Shown: positions 1 to 7,317 of the stretch, piece by piece
Numbering within the stretch: position 1 is the stretch's first letter
Layout: each line of letters begins with the position of its first letter
Assembly: GCA_021799435.1 (NCBI GenBank)
Contig: JAJZAN010000029.1
Coordinates: forward strand, 1 to 32,544
Direction of reading: 5' to 3'
Source: Bacillota bacterium
GTDB lineage: Bacteria > Bacillota > Sulfobacillia > Sulfobacillales > Sulfobacillaceae
DNA: 32,544 bases
Translations under genes and position numbers: made by a program
The notes under the pieces: model-generated
Database searches by the model: none
The model's input: the letters and a program-made list of their open reading frames with translations, nothing else
What the model was told of the DNA's origin: nothing

Positions 1-1
1 C

Positions 2-403
2 CTTCTGGCGCTGGTAGCGGTGGCAGCAACGCGTGTGCCGATGTCCGGCGGGGGGCACAATCCGGTGATCGAAGGGATTCGTTGGTTGTGTATTGTGGTG
101 GTATTTGCCGTCGTGGTGCCCTGGTTCTTTTGGTACGCACCAACCCGGGACCATGAGACGCGAGGGTTCTGGGCGCTCTTGCGACGCGACTGGCGGGATG
201 CTGTCTTGCTGCCATGGACTTGGCTGGCATTGCTAGTGATTTGTGAACTAGTCAGTGCCTCCTTCGCTTGGACCACCAGCGTCAATGCGATAGGGACTTT
301 TGTGCTGGCCGTGCTCATCACCGCATCGGGTCTGTTGTTTCAGTCGGTGGCCACTTGGTATGTGGGGTCCCGCGCGATCGCTGAAGCGGACGTCGTGAGA
401 TGA
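2..403 (+). CDS. C-terminal part of an unrecognised integral membrane protein
   Basis: The frame is open from base 2, so the gene probably begins upstream of the window and only about 133 residues are visible. A GTG at 20 could be an internal start but has no ribosome binding site visible. The visible part has about four hydrophobic segments: a first one cut by the window edge, one around IRWLCIVVVFAVVVPWFF, one around WTWLALLVICELVSASF, and a last one around AIGTFVLAVLITASGLLF. I recognise no family motif. It ends just before a strong terminator, so it closes the preceding transcription unit and is probably not part of the oxidase operon. Function unknown. Confidence 0.6.
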   Translation, partial: LLALVAVAATRVPMSGGGHNPVIEGIRWLCIVVVFAVVVPWFFWYAPTRDHETRGFWALLRRDWRDAVLLPWTWLALLVICELVSASFAWTTSVNAIGTFVLAVLITASGLLFQSVATWYVGSRAIAEADVVR

Positions 404-408
404 GCGAC

Positions 409-437
409 AAACGCCCCCCCAAAAAAGGGGCGTTTTT
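409..437 (+). terminator. Rho-independent terminator after the first gene
   Basis: A nine-base stem, AAACGCCCC (409-417) with GGGGCGTTT (427-435), encloses a C/A loop and runs into a T tract that ends at 437. It lies six bases after the TGA of the upstream gene. Confidence 0.85.
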
Positions 438-655
438 GGTAAATCAAGCGCAAAGAAAAGATTTATTTGTCATCAAAAATCTACATAACTTAGCAGGAAT
501 TTTTCTTCGTCTGTAGAAGTGTACGAGCGGGGTAGGATGGAGTATGTATCCTGCTTCGCGCGAATACAGCCTTACTAGACCGAGTGAACTATGGATTAAG
601 GGGTCTTGAAGGTTTTTTGTGTGTGTTACGAGTCTCGCAGAAGGAGGAAGATAAA
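438..655 (+). promoter_or_regulatory. Leader and probable promoter region of the oxidase operon
   Basis: About 220 bases separate the terminator from the cupredoxin start. Bases 441-510 are clearly AT-rich against a GC-rich background, as expected for a promoter. I could not find a convincing -35/-10 pair: TTGTCA (about 467-472) has only a weak -10 partner, and TAGGAT (533-538) has no good -35. No other gene is visible here. Confidence 0.35.
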
Positions 656-1303
656 TTGGACAACACGCCGGAACGTGGTCAGTCGGTCCCGAGCGAAGCT
701 CCTGAAGAGCTCCGTTGGAGTCGGCGCCAATTTATCTGGGGTACCGCCGGCGCGGCCGTTGTGGGCACTGCGACCTTGTTTGGTCATGGTGTCATCGCTA
801 ACGCTGCCCGCGGTGTCTTTGGTTCTCCGGTTTCTACCGGGCTCATTCACGTCTATCAAGAGGACTTTTATTTCGTCCCCAACTACATGACCTGGCGTGT
901 CGGTGACAAAATGACGCTTCGGCTGCACAACATGAGCCTCACGCGTTATCACGAGATGCAGCTGGGTCGGGATGTGAGCACCGAGAACACCGTGTTTGGA
1001 ACCTTAACAGCGGACGGATTTCTGAAGGACTTCTGGGAAGGGGTTCACGTTACCGCGTCCAGCCCTTACCTGATTGACAACTTCGTCACCAACAAGGCCA
1101 TTATGACCTTCGACGGGCCGAAGAGTGCCTTCCAGTTGGCCACCGGAGGTGGATTCAGTCCCACCTTGAAGCCGGGAGGCCACATTGACCTTAGTTTCAC
1201 GGTTCCTGATAAGCCTGGTATTTGGCACTACGGGTGATTTGTGCAACACGCCGAACATTGGCGTTTTGGGATGCGTGGCATCCTCAACGTAGTGCGGGCC
1301 TAA
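656..1303 (+). CDS. Tat-exported cupredoxin with in-frame TGA at the copper-ligand Cys position
   Basis: This is a blue-copper protein, probably an electron carrier on the outer face of the membrane. I chose TTG at 656 as start because AAGGAGG (641-647) lies eight bases upstream. Residues 23-40 form a twin-arginine signal (SRRQFIWG plus a hydrophobic stretch). Residues about 65-215 form the cupredoxin domain. The frame meets TGA at 1235-1237 (codon 194) and then stays open to TAA at 1301-1303. The 21 residues after the TGA complete the fold, with His198, His201 and the Gly-Met206-x-Gly ending. His99 is the likely first ligand. TGA therefore sits where the type-1 copper Cys belongs, with ligand spacing x6-H-x4-M. 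The options are a nonsense mutation, a sequence error or selenocysteine. If the TGA is a real stop, the product loses three copper ligands. The gene lies 49 bases upstream of oxidase subunit II and is probably co-transcribed. Confidence 0.8.
1244..1268 (+). other. Hairpin just downstream of the in-frame TGA (possible SECIS-like element)
   Basis: ACGCC (1248-1252) pairs with GGCGT (1260-1264) around a seven-base loop that begins with G. After one C/T mismatch, three more pairs follow (1244-1246 with 1266-1268). The loop starts 15 bases after the TGA, close to where bacterial selenocysteine-insertion hairpins lie. It also lies within coding sequence, so the pairing could be chance. No SelB-binding feature is demonstrated. 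Confidence 0.3.
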
Positions 1304-1352
1304 CCGTAGTCCTTTCAGCATGAACAAATAGGGAAGGAGGCCCGAATTCTCA

Positions 1353-2177
1353 ATGGCTAATATGGTTCTGTTTGGAGTACTGTGGGTTGTGATTTCGCTG
1401 CTCGGAGAGTGGGGAGTTACAGCCTGGATCAATTCGGCCCCGAATGGGGCGGGACCATACTTTGGTACTGCGTCAAATTTGGGCGTGATTGGTGCCGGTG
1501 CCTTCGACTTTTTGCTCTGGGTCGCGGTGCCGATCTTTGTGTTCGTCGTGCTGATGCTCGTCTTCTCCATGATTCGGTTCCGGGTCAAGAAGGGTGAAAC
1601 GGCTAACGAGGCCAAGAACCAGACCCGGGTAAACAAGACCTTCATCGGCATCTGGGTGGTGGCCAGTATTCTGGTCAACATCTTGATTTGGCTGCACCCC
1701 AACGCTAGCGGTTTGGAGCAGGTGTTTGCGGCACAGAAGATTACGGCCAAAGAACATCCGCTGATTGTTGATGTGACCGCTCGTCAGTGGGAATGGATTT
1801 TCAGCTATCCCCAATACGGGATTTCCCAAGCTGTCAACTCTCAGGGAAACGACGTGCTGTACTTGCCGGTGAATCGCCCCGTCAAGTTCGTGCTCCAGTC
1901 GTTTGACCCGTTCCACACATACGATTATCAGATCGATGTGATTCACAGCTTCTGGATTCCTGGATTTGGCGTGAAGCAGGACGTTGTGCCGGGCGAGACC
2001 CGTACCTTGGTTCTTACTCCGACACAGATTACGTCCACCGAAAAGAACCCCATGGTTCGTGTGCAGTGCGCCGAAGACTGCGGACCCGGTCACCCGTACA
2101 TGGAGGCCAACGTCCACGTGGTGAGCGCTAGTGCGTTTGCTCAGTGGGCCAAGGCTCAAGCCGCGGGAGGGTCTTAA
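1353..2177 (+). CDS. coxB: Cytochrome c oxidase subunit II (complete CuA site)
   Basis: This is the electron-entry subunit of a heme-copper terminal oxidase: it takes electrons at CuA and passes them to heme a of subunit I. The 274-residue protein starts at ATG 1353, with AAGGAGG at 1334-1340. It has an N-terminal hydrophobic segment (about 4-18), two membrane helices (about 50-74 and 97-114) and then the exported cupredoxin domain. All CuA ligands are present: His198 (VIHSFW), then CAEDCGPGHPYM with Cys239, Glu241, Cys243, His247 and Met250. The complete CuA site indicates oxidation of a cytochrome c or cupredoxin rather than a quinol. No heme c motif is fused to it, unlike caa3 oxidases. 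It is followed 48 bases later by subunit I. Confidence 0.95.
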   Translation: MANMVLFGVLWVVISLLGEWGVTAWINSAPNGAGPYFGTASNLGVIGAGAFDFLLWVAVPIFVFVVLMLVFSMIRFRVKKGETANEAKNQTRVNKTFIGIWVVASILVNILIWLHPNASGLEQVFAAQKITAKEHPLIVDVTARQWEWIFSYPQYGISQAVNSQGNDVLYLPVNRPVKFVLQSFDPFHTYDYQIDVIHSFWIPGFGVKQDVVPGETRTLVLTPTQITSTEKNPMVRVQCAEDCGPGHPYMEANVHVVSASAFAQWAKAQAAGGS

Positions 2178-2225
2178 TCTGATGACCGCTAAACACGAGT
2201 CGATTGGAAAGGGGTTGAAGTAGAG

Positions 2226-4106
2226 ATGGCGCAACGCGCTTCGTCGGTCGAGGTTAAGACCTCTACCCCCGTCGCCCCTGACCGCCGCATGATGCCGCCG
2301 GTATTGCGCGCGCTGTTGTTCGCGGCGATCGGGTTCGTGGTTCTTGATGCGCTGGTCGTCTTGCTGGACTACAGCCCGCAGTCCCCGTACATCAGTCAAA
2401 CGGGAGCGGTAGCGGGTTGGTTCGGTGCCTTGGTGGGCTGGCTTCTCGGAATCGGCGGCTACGAGCATATTATTAAGCCGATGCTCGGATACGACGACCC
2501 GGGTTACAAACAGGTGGGCTGGCGTCGTTTTTTCCAGCTCGCTGATGACCACAAGGTCATCGGTGTTCAGTATCTGGTGTTTTCCACCGGCACGTTCTTG
2601 ATCGCAGGTCTCGTGGCGATGGCGATGCGGTTCCAGCTTATGTCCTGGCAGCCGACCATCTTCCAGTACCCGCAGAGCTATCTGAATGCGGTCGGTATTC
2701 ACGGCACGCTGATGATGTTTACGGTAGCGACCGTGGCCATGTTCGGCGGACTCGGCAACTACATGGTGCCTTTGATGATTGGCGCCAAAGAAACCGTGTT
2801 CTCCAAAGCCTCAGGGATTGGCGTATGGCTGGTGCCTGCAGGCGTGCTGACTGTGGCGTTTAGTCCCTTGTTGGGCGCATGGACGACTGGATGGCGTGGA
2901 TATGAGCCGTTGGCCGCATCGGACGGCGTCGGCATGCTGTACTACTATCTGGGCGTTTTCGCGTTGACCACGTCCTCGTTGATTGTGGCCCTTAACTTGG
3001 TGACGACGATTCTCTTCAAGCGGACCAAGGGCTTGACCTGGAACCGCCTGCCGCTCTTCGTGTGGGGCATTTTGACGGTTTCCTTGTTGACGGTCATCTG
3101 GTTCCCGGAGATTCAGACCACCTTCTTGCTCGCGTTGACGGACAAGATGGCGCTCTTGAATATGTTCAACGGACTCGGTCATGCGCTGGGATTCTCGGAA
3201 TTCTTCTGGTTGTTCGGTCACCCCGAAGTGTATATCGTCGTGGTACCGGCCTTGGCCATGTGGAACGAAATCATCCCGGTTATGACCCGCAAGTCCTTGT
3301 TCGCGCGGCCTATGGCGGTGCTGGGCTTGGTGTTCGTGATGATGTTGAGTGGTATGGTCTGGGCTCACCACATGTTCACCAACATGCGGTACAGTGAAAT
3401 GCTGCCGTTTTCCTTCTTTACTGAGATGATCTCCATTCCCACCGGGTTTGCTTACTTGGCGGCAATCGGAACCATCTGGAACTCGCGCATGCGCTTAACG
3501 ACCCCGATGTTGCTGGTGCTGATGAGTATGTTCAACTTCCTCATCGGTGGTTTGACCGGACTGTTTGTGGCGGACGTACCGGCTAACTTGCAGCTGCACA
3601 ACACCTTCTTTGTGGTTGGACACTTCCACTTCACCATTATTGGTGGGATGGTGTTCAGCTGGATGGCTGCCATGTACTACTGGCTGCCGAAGTTCTCGGG
3701 CCGGACCTACAACGAGTTCTGGGGCAAGTTTGGTGCCATTTGGGTATTCGTGGCATTCAACGCAACCTTCTTGAACTTCTTTGTTTTGGGTCTGCACGGC
3801 ATGAACCGGTGGGTCAGCGTTTACCCGAAATACCTCCAGCCGGAAAACTTCTGGACCTCCATCGCAGCCTTCTTCCTCGGCGCTGGATTTGGCATCAACC
3901 TTATCCATATCGTCTGGGCGTGGGTCAAGGGACCAAAGGTTCAGGAGAATCCATGGCAGGCCAAGACTCTGGAGTGGCAGACGTCCTCGCCGCCGCCGCG
4001 TTACAACTTCGAGGAGCTTCCGGTTGTCGTCGCTGGGTTCTACAACTACGGCGAGGGCGCTCCGGAACCCGTGATAGTTGCAAAGCAGGTCGGTACTCAA
4101 GCTTAA
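2226..4106 (+). CDS. coxA: Cytochrome c oxidase subunit I
   Basis: This is the catalytic subunit that reduces O2 to water at the heme a3/CuB centre and pumps protons. It has 626 residues. Metal ligands read directly: His159 (GIHGTLM) for heme a; His332 with Tyr336 in GHPEVY for CuB and the cross-linked tyrosine; His381 and His382 (AHHMFT) for CuB; His466 for heme a3 and His468 for heme a (GHFHF). Glu334 in HPEVY is the A1-type D-channel glutamate. Oddities: about 100 residues, including two extra hydrophobic segments (about 28-48 and 62-78), precede the usual first helix. The D-channel entrance Asp is Glu189 (GAKETVF). The K-channel Lys expected after PTG is missing (PTGFAY, 406-410). Start ATG 2226 follows a GGAAAGGGG-type site. 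Confidence 0.95.
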   Translation: MAQRASSVEVKTSTPVAPDRRMMPPVLRALLFAAIGFVVLDALVVLLDYSPQSPYISQTGAVAGWFGALVGWLLGIGGYEHIIKPMLGYDDPGYKQVGWRRFFQLADDHKVIGVQYLVFSTGTFLIAGLVAMAMRFQLMSWQPTIFQYPQSYLNAVGIHGTLMMFTVATVAMFGGLGNYMVPLMIGAKETVFSKASGIGVWLVPAGVLTVAFSPLLGAWTTGWRGYEPLAASDGVGMLYYYLGVFALTTSSLIVALNLVTTILFKRTKGLTWNRLPLFVWGILTVSLLTVIWFPEIQTTFLLALTDKMALLNMFNGLGHALGFSEFFWLFGHPEVYIVVVPALAMWNEIIPVMTRKSLFARPMAVLGLVFVMMLSGMVWAHHMFTNMRYSEMLPFSFFTEMISIPTGFAYLAAIGTIWNSRMRLTTPMLLVLMSMFNFLIGGLTGLFVADVPANLQLHNTFFVVGHFHFTIIGGMVFSWMAAMYYWLPKFSGRTYNEFWGKFGAIWVFVAFNATFLNFFVLGLHGMNRWVSVYPKYLQPENFWTSIAAFFLGAGFGINLIHIVWAWVKGPKVQENPWQAKTLEWQTSSPPPRYNFEELPVVVAGFYNYGEGAPEPVIVAKQVGTQA

Positions 4107-4137
4107 CCAACCGTAGGCGGAAGGAGGAAAGACTGTC

Positions 4138-4698
4138 ATGGCGATACAAAAGACTCGCGGCGAATCGGAAGACTTGCGCGCCATTCGCACAGGCTTCGGG
4201 ATTTTTCTCGCCAGCCTCACTGTGATTCTGGTCACCCTGGTCGCCGCGCGTTACCTGACAGCCGGATCGACCGTGGGTCCGTACAGCCAATGGCTGGGCG
4301 CGATTACCACGCTGTTCATGCTGATTAGCGGCTTCGCGGCCCGATCGGCGCGGACGGCCATCGTTCGCGGCAACAATCAGGCGATGCAGAGTCGTCTTGG
4401 TCTCGGATTCTGGTTCGGCGTTCTGACGGTGGCTGCGATTCTTCTGCAGTGGGTACTGTTGCACAACCAAAACGTGCCGGTCACGCTGCCTTCAGCAGAG
4501 GTGTATTATGTACTTACGGGGATATGGATGCTTCTAGCCCTTATCTCGGGATTTGTACTGTACGCTTCGAAGGCGCGTGGACGCCGCATAGGCGGATACA
4601 CCGTGGATAACCACTGGGATGTTGACGCAGCCACGTATTTCTGGACTTGGACAGCGATGGGCTGGATTGTCCTCTACATCGTGCTGTACCTCATTTGA
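4138..4698 (+). CDS. coxC: Heme-copper oxidase subunit III-like membrane protein
   Basis: The 186-residue protein has five predicted helices (about 20-42, 50-68, 84-106, 120-143 and 166-185). Its place directly after subunits II and I, its length and the ending DAATYFWTWTAMGWIVLY match the short five-helix subunit III family. That family stabilises subunit I and its proton uptake without carrying cofactors. ATG 4138 follows GGAAGGAGG (4120-4128). The family call rests on context plus the C-terminal helix pattern; sequence conservation in subunit III is low. Confidence 0.8.
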   Translation: MAIQKTRGESEDLRAIRTGFGIFLASLTVILVTLVAARYLTAGSTVGPYSQWLGAITTLFMLISGFAARSARTAIVRGNNQAMQSRLGLGFWFGVLTVAAILLQWVLLHNQNVPVTLPSAEVYYVLTGIWMLLALISGFVLYASKARGRRIGGYTVDNHWDVDAATYFWTWTAMGWIVLYIVLYLI

Positions 4699-4730
4699 GT
4701 CTGGCGTGACTAGGGAAAGGAGGAAGTGAA

Positions 4731-4961
4731 ATGGGATTTTTCCCCCATTTTCCGTATTTCATTCCGCACAGCCCCGGCATGCCACACTGGTGGGATATCT
4801 TCTGGTGGTGCTTCCAGTTGGTCGTGATGGGTGGCGTGCTGTTGGGGTTGCGGGCCATCGCTTTACGCGTTGACCGCGACCGCGACGCCGAGAGCTTCGG
4901 TACGCGCGCATCGCGTCCAGAGGCGCCGATTCCGCCGGATGGACCGGGAATCCCGGGATAA
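4731..4961 (+). CDS. Small one-helix protein of the oxidase operon
   Basis: This 76-residue protein starts at ATG 4731 behind AAAGGAGG. The N-terminal 20 residues are rich in Pro, His and aromatics (FFPHFPYFIPHSPGMP). One membrane helix follows (about 21-45, with IFWWCFQLVVMGGVLLGL), then a charged, Pro-rich tail. Thirty-two bases separate it from subunit III, so it is co-transcribed and could be a subunit IV or assembly factor. I do not recognise a family. Confidence 0.7.
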   Translation: MGFFPHFPYFIPHSPGMPHWWDIFWWCFQLVVMGGVLLGLRAIALRVDRDRDAESFGTRASRPEAPIPPDGPGIPG

Positions 4962-4969
4962 TGTGGGTG

Positions 4970-5000
4970 CCAACGGTGGGGCCTGGGGCCTCACCGTTGG
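4970..5000 (+). other. Strong hairpin between the oxidase genes and ctaB
   Basis: A 14-base stem (4970-4983 with 4987-5000, one G-T pair) has only a three-base TGG loop. No T run follows, so it is more likely a weak terminator or mRNA-stability element that lowers ctaB expression than a full stop. Confidence 0.55.
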
Positions 5001-5051
5001 ATTTGCCCGCGTTCAGGATTATTTAAAATTGGACAAGGTGTGTGTCAGCCC

Positions 5052-5918
5052 ATGATGAAACGGGTTAACGAAACAGTACGTGCATATGCCGAGTTGATGA
5101 AGCCCGGGATAGTCTTGTGGCTTTTGATTACGGCGTATTGTGCGATGGTTGTCGCCCATCACGGACTACCGCCGATCGGGCAAACAATCTTTACCCTGGT
5201 CGGGCTGGGACTGTCTGCTGGTGGCGCGCATGCGGTCAACATGTGGTATGACCGTGATATCGACAAAATTATGAAGCGGACTCGCAAACGTCCCATCGTA
5301 ACCGGCCGGGTCCGGCCTCAAGATGCTCTTATTTTTGGTATTGTATGCGGCGTGGTCGCGTTCGCGGGAATGGGACTATTAGTGAACTGGCTGGCTGCGG
5401 CGTCTTCCTTGGCCGGATATTTATTCTATGTGTTTGTGTACACCATCTGGCTGAAGCGCCGTTCGGCTCAAAACATTGTCATCGGCGGTGCAGCGGGAGC
5501 ATTCCCTCCGATTGTCGGGTGGGCTGGCGCGACGGGCCACTTGGGGATTGCCCCAGGACTCATGTTTCTCTTGATCTTCATGTGGACTCCACCGCATTTC
5601 TGGGCTCTGGCGCTCTACAAGCAAGAGGACTATCGGAATGCTAACATTCCCATGATGCCCATTGTGCGCGGCGCGTCGAAGACCAAGGTGCAAAGTCTCG
5701 TTTACGCCGTTTTGTCGCTAGGGGTGTCGGTGACCCTGTATTTGACCCATACGGTCAGCGAGGTGTACTTGGTCGCAGCTGTGGTGTTGGGCGTGACCTT
5801 TGTGATGTATAACGTGAAATTGTTGCGGGAACCGGCGAGCGATTTGCGCTGGGCCAAGCGTACGTTCCGGTTTTCCTTGATTTACATTGCGGCATTGTTT
5901 GTGGCCATGGTCGTGTAA
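5052..5918 (+). CDS. ctaB: Protoheme IX farnesyltransferase (heme O synthase)
   Basis: A UbiA-family membrane prenyltransferase that adds a farnesyl group to heme B to give heme O, the precursor of heme A for oxidase subunit I. The protein has 288 residues from ATG 5052 (AAGGTG at 5035-5040; ATG 5055 is equally possible). The diagnostic first Asp-rich motif is at about 63-81: NMWYDRDIDKIMKRT then RKRP. Seven to nine hydrophobic segments follow. The second conserved region, with WTPPHFWALAL and the DYRNANIPMMP loop, is also present. It lies 90 bases after the oxidase operon and is closed by its own terminator. No heme A synthase (ctaA) is in the window. Confidence 0.95.
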   Translation: MMKRVNETVRAYAELMKPGIVLWLLITAYCAMVVAHHGLPPIGQTIFTLVGLGLSAGGAHAVNMWYDRDIDKIMKRTRKRPIVTGRVRPQDALIFGIVCGVVAFAGMGLLVNWLAAASSLAGYLFYVFVYTIWLKRRSAQNIVIGGAAGAFPPIVGWAGATGHLGIAPGLMFLLIFMWTPPHFWALALYKQEDYRNANIPMMPIVRGASKTKVQSLVYAVLSLGVSVTLYLTHTVSEVYLVAAVVLGVTFVMYNVKLLREPASDLRWAKRTFRFSLIYIAALFVAMVV

Positions 5919-5925
5919 CCGCATT

Positions 5926-5964
5926 CAAAGAGGGCTCTATGGTATCCCATAGAGCTCTTTTTTT
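5926..5964 (+). terminator. Rho-independent terminator of the oxidase/ctaB operon
   Basis: GCTCTATGG pairs with CCATAGAGC around a TATC loop. The stem extends outward through further A-T and G-T pairs, and a run of seven T follows (5958-5964). It starts seven bases after the ctaB stop codon. Confidence 0.93.
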
Positions 5965-6286
5965 GTAGGCGAGGGAAGGGCAGGTTTGGAGGGATGGGTG
6001 GCGCAGCTATGGTTTTTGCATCCCGCAGGCGGTCCCGAACCGGTTGCGGCGGGGTGTCGGTTCAGCGCTGTGAAAAGTGGTCGCGATGCTGCGGTCCACG
6101 GAGTGCGCGTGCGCGAGTGATGAAGGCCGTTGACGCACGAGGAGATTTTTGCCCCTCTGCTGGTGGAGGGACTTGGAAAGTGGGACCTCTGGGCTTCTAC
6201 GCCGTGAGTCAAGTAGCGCGGGAGTCTCGTGGGAGGTCCCGGGCGCCCTCGAGCAGGCGTCTGGGGAGAGCGTCAGCTTGGTCGTG
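5965..6286. repeat. Gene-free stretch containing a long inverted repeat
   Basis: I see no credible gene in these 320 bases between the ctaB terminator and the end of the minus-strand cytochrome gene. GGGACCTC (6182-6189) and GAGGTCCC (6233-6240) form a perfect eight-base inverted repeat around a 43-base loop. It could fold at the 3' end of the minus-strand transcript, but there is no T run. The rest is unexplained. Confidence 0.4.
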
Positions 6287-7030
6287 TTAGAGCGAATTGA
6301 AGTACTGCACCAGCGCCTTGGCTTGGGTCGATGAGACGGGTCTGCCGGGCGGCATGCGTGACGCGATAAAGCTCTGCATGTTGGCCGCCCCCATGGATGA
6401 CACCAGGGAATGGGAGAAGGGCGGTGTGGGTCCGTGGCAGCGGGCGCACGTGGCGGTATAGATTTGTTGGCCCTGGGCGACGGCACCTGTAGAAGACGAT
6501 GGCGTGCGCGTTGTGGGGGCGCTCGAGGCCGGAGGGCGCGCGCTTTGAACCGCAGTGGGTGGAATGGCCGCCACGCCTAGGCCGTGGTCGTAGACCATGC
6601 TGCCGCCAATGACGCCCGTGGCCGAAATCATGATGAGACCGAGAATATAGGCTCCGCCAGCATAGTACCATGGTTTGAGCGCCTCATTGGTGCCCTCTCC
6701 GGAGAGGCGGCGCGTGTTGTTCCAAGAACGGTGGGCGCGCATTCGCAGCAGCACGATGACGGCCACGATCACGCCGGTGATGATGCCGTCCCGGCGATGG
6801 GCCTGCAGGAGGGGGCGCACGGCCGGCGTCACAAGCACATGGGTTGCAGCATAGAGCCCGGCCACAATGGCGAAAATCACGGACACCAGCGTAAGCCAGA
6901 GCAGGGTAAGGCCAGCTGTTTCAAAAAAGCGGTCGCGTCGCCAGACAGCGACGGCGTCGAGAAGGAACGACGTAAACAGCAGCGCGATGGGAAAGTGTAC
7001 GAGCATCGGGTGTACGGTGGGGGGAATCAT
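6287..7030 (-). CDS. DUF2231 membrane domain fused to a cytochrome c domain
   Basis: The 247-residue protein has two parts. Residues 1-155 hold four membrane helices and begin with the HPMLVHFPIALL signature of DUF2231 (helices about 10-28, 38-62, 82-96 and 124-145). A Pro/Ser/Thr-rich linker (155-185) follows, then a small class I cytochrome c domain with CARCH (Cys195, Cys198, His199) and the likely axial Met226 in RMPPGRP. It should be a membrane-anchored monoheme cytochrome c facing outward. ATG 7030 follows AGGAGGG. A cytochrome beside an oxidase operon could serve as its electron donor, but it is transcribed from the other strand. The partner is an inference. Confidence 0.85.
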   Translation of the reverse strand: MIPPTVHPMLVHFPIALLFTSFLLDAVAVWRRDRFFETAGLTLLWLTLVSVIFAIVAGLYAATHVLVTPAVRPLLQAHRRDGIITGVIVAVIVLLRMRAHRSWNNTRRLSGEGTNEALKPWYYAGGAYILGLIMISATGVIGGSMVYDHGLGVAAIPPTAVQSARPPASSAPTTRTPSSSTGAVAQGQQIYTATCARCHGPTPPFSHSLVSSMGAANMQSFIASRMPPGRPVSSTQAKALVQYFNSL

Positions 7031-7047
7031 GGGGCCCTCCTGCCATG

Positions 7048-7073
7048 GCCGGGAGGCTTCATGGCCTCCCGGC
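7048..7073. repeat. Perfect inverted repeat between the Cys-rich gene and the cytochrome gene
   Basis: GCCGGGAGGC (7048-7057) and GCCTCCCGGC (7064-7073) form a ten-base stem with a six-base loop. It follows the Cys-rich gene on the minus strand and precedes the ribosome binding site of the cytochrome gene. There is no T run, so it may only partly terminate. Confidence 0.6.
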
Positions 7074-7083
7074 TAGTGTAAAA

Positions 7084-7200
7084 TTACGAGCCGCAGCCGC
7101 AGTCGTTGCAGGCGCATTGGCCCGCACAAGAGCAAGTGTCTGCGCAGTGACCCTGGGCGCAACTGGCGCAGCAACATTGGCCCACGATCGAGTTCTCCAT
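7084..7200 (-). CDS. 38-residue Cys-rich, metallothionein-like protein
   Basis: A short gene starting at ATG 7200 and ending at TAA, with GGAAGGAGG (7208-7216) eight bases upstream, which is strong evidence that it is translated. The product has 11 Cys in 38 residues: positions 9, 10, 11, 14, 19, 23, 25, 29, 31, 34 and 36, plus His18. They lie in CCC, CxxC and CxC clusters separated by small residues (Gly, Ala, Ser). There are no aromatic residues. This composition is typical of metallothioneins that bind Cu(I), Zn or Cd in thiolate clusters. It is shorter than the SmtA/BmtA family and lacks their zinc-finger-like fold, so I assign no known family. It lies just upstream of the membrane cytochrome gene on the same strand. 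Function is inferred from composition alone. Confidence 0.75.
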   Translation of the reverse strand: MENSIVGQCCCASCAQGHCADTCSCAGQCACNDCGCGS

Positions 7201-7317
7201 GGGAAAAGCCTCCTTCCACAGTTCAGGGCTTAGCGTGGCAGTTATGGAAGAAACTTATGCGGTGGAAGCTTGCCACCTGACGTGGAATCGGTCTCGGATC
7301 CGGATTTGCTTGCGAGC

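Noticed and set aside
584-655. ATG 584 as start of the cupredoxin
   Set aside because: It has no ribosome binding site and would add residues before the Tat signal; TTG 656 has AAGGAGG at eight bases.
1473-2702. 409-codon open frame on the minus strand
   Set aside because: It lies opposite subunits II and I, spans their junction, has no ribosome binding site, and its translation is rich in His, Arg and Gln without any family pattern; both genes on the plus strand are certain.
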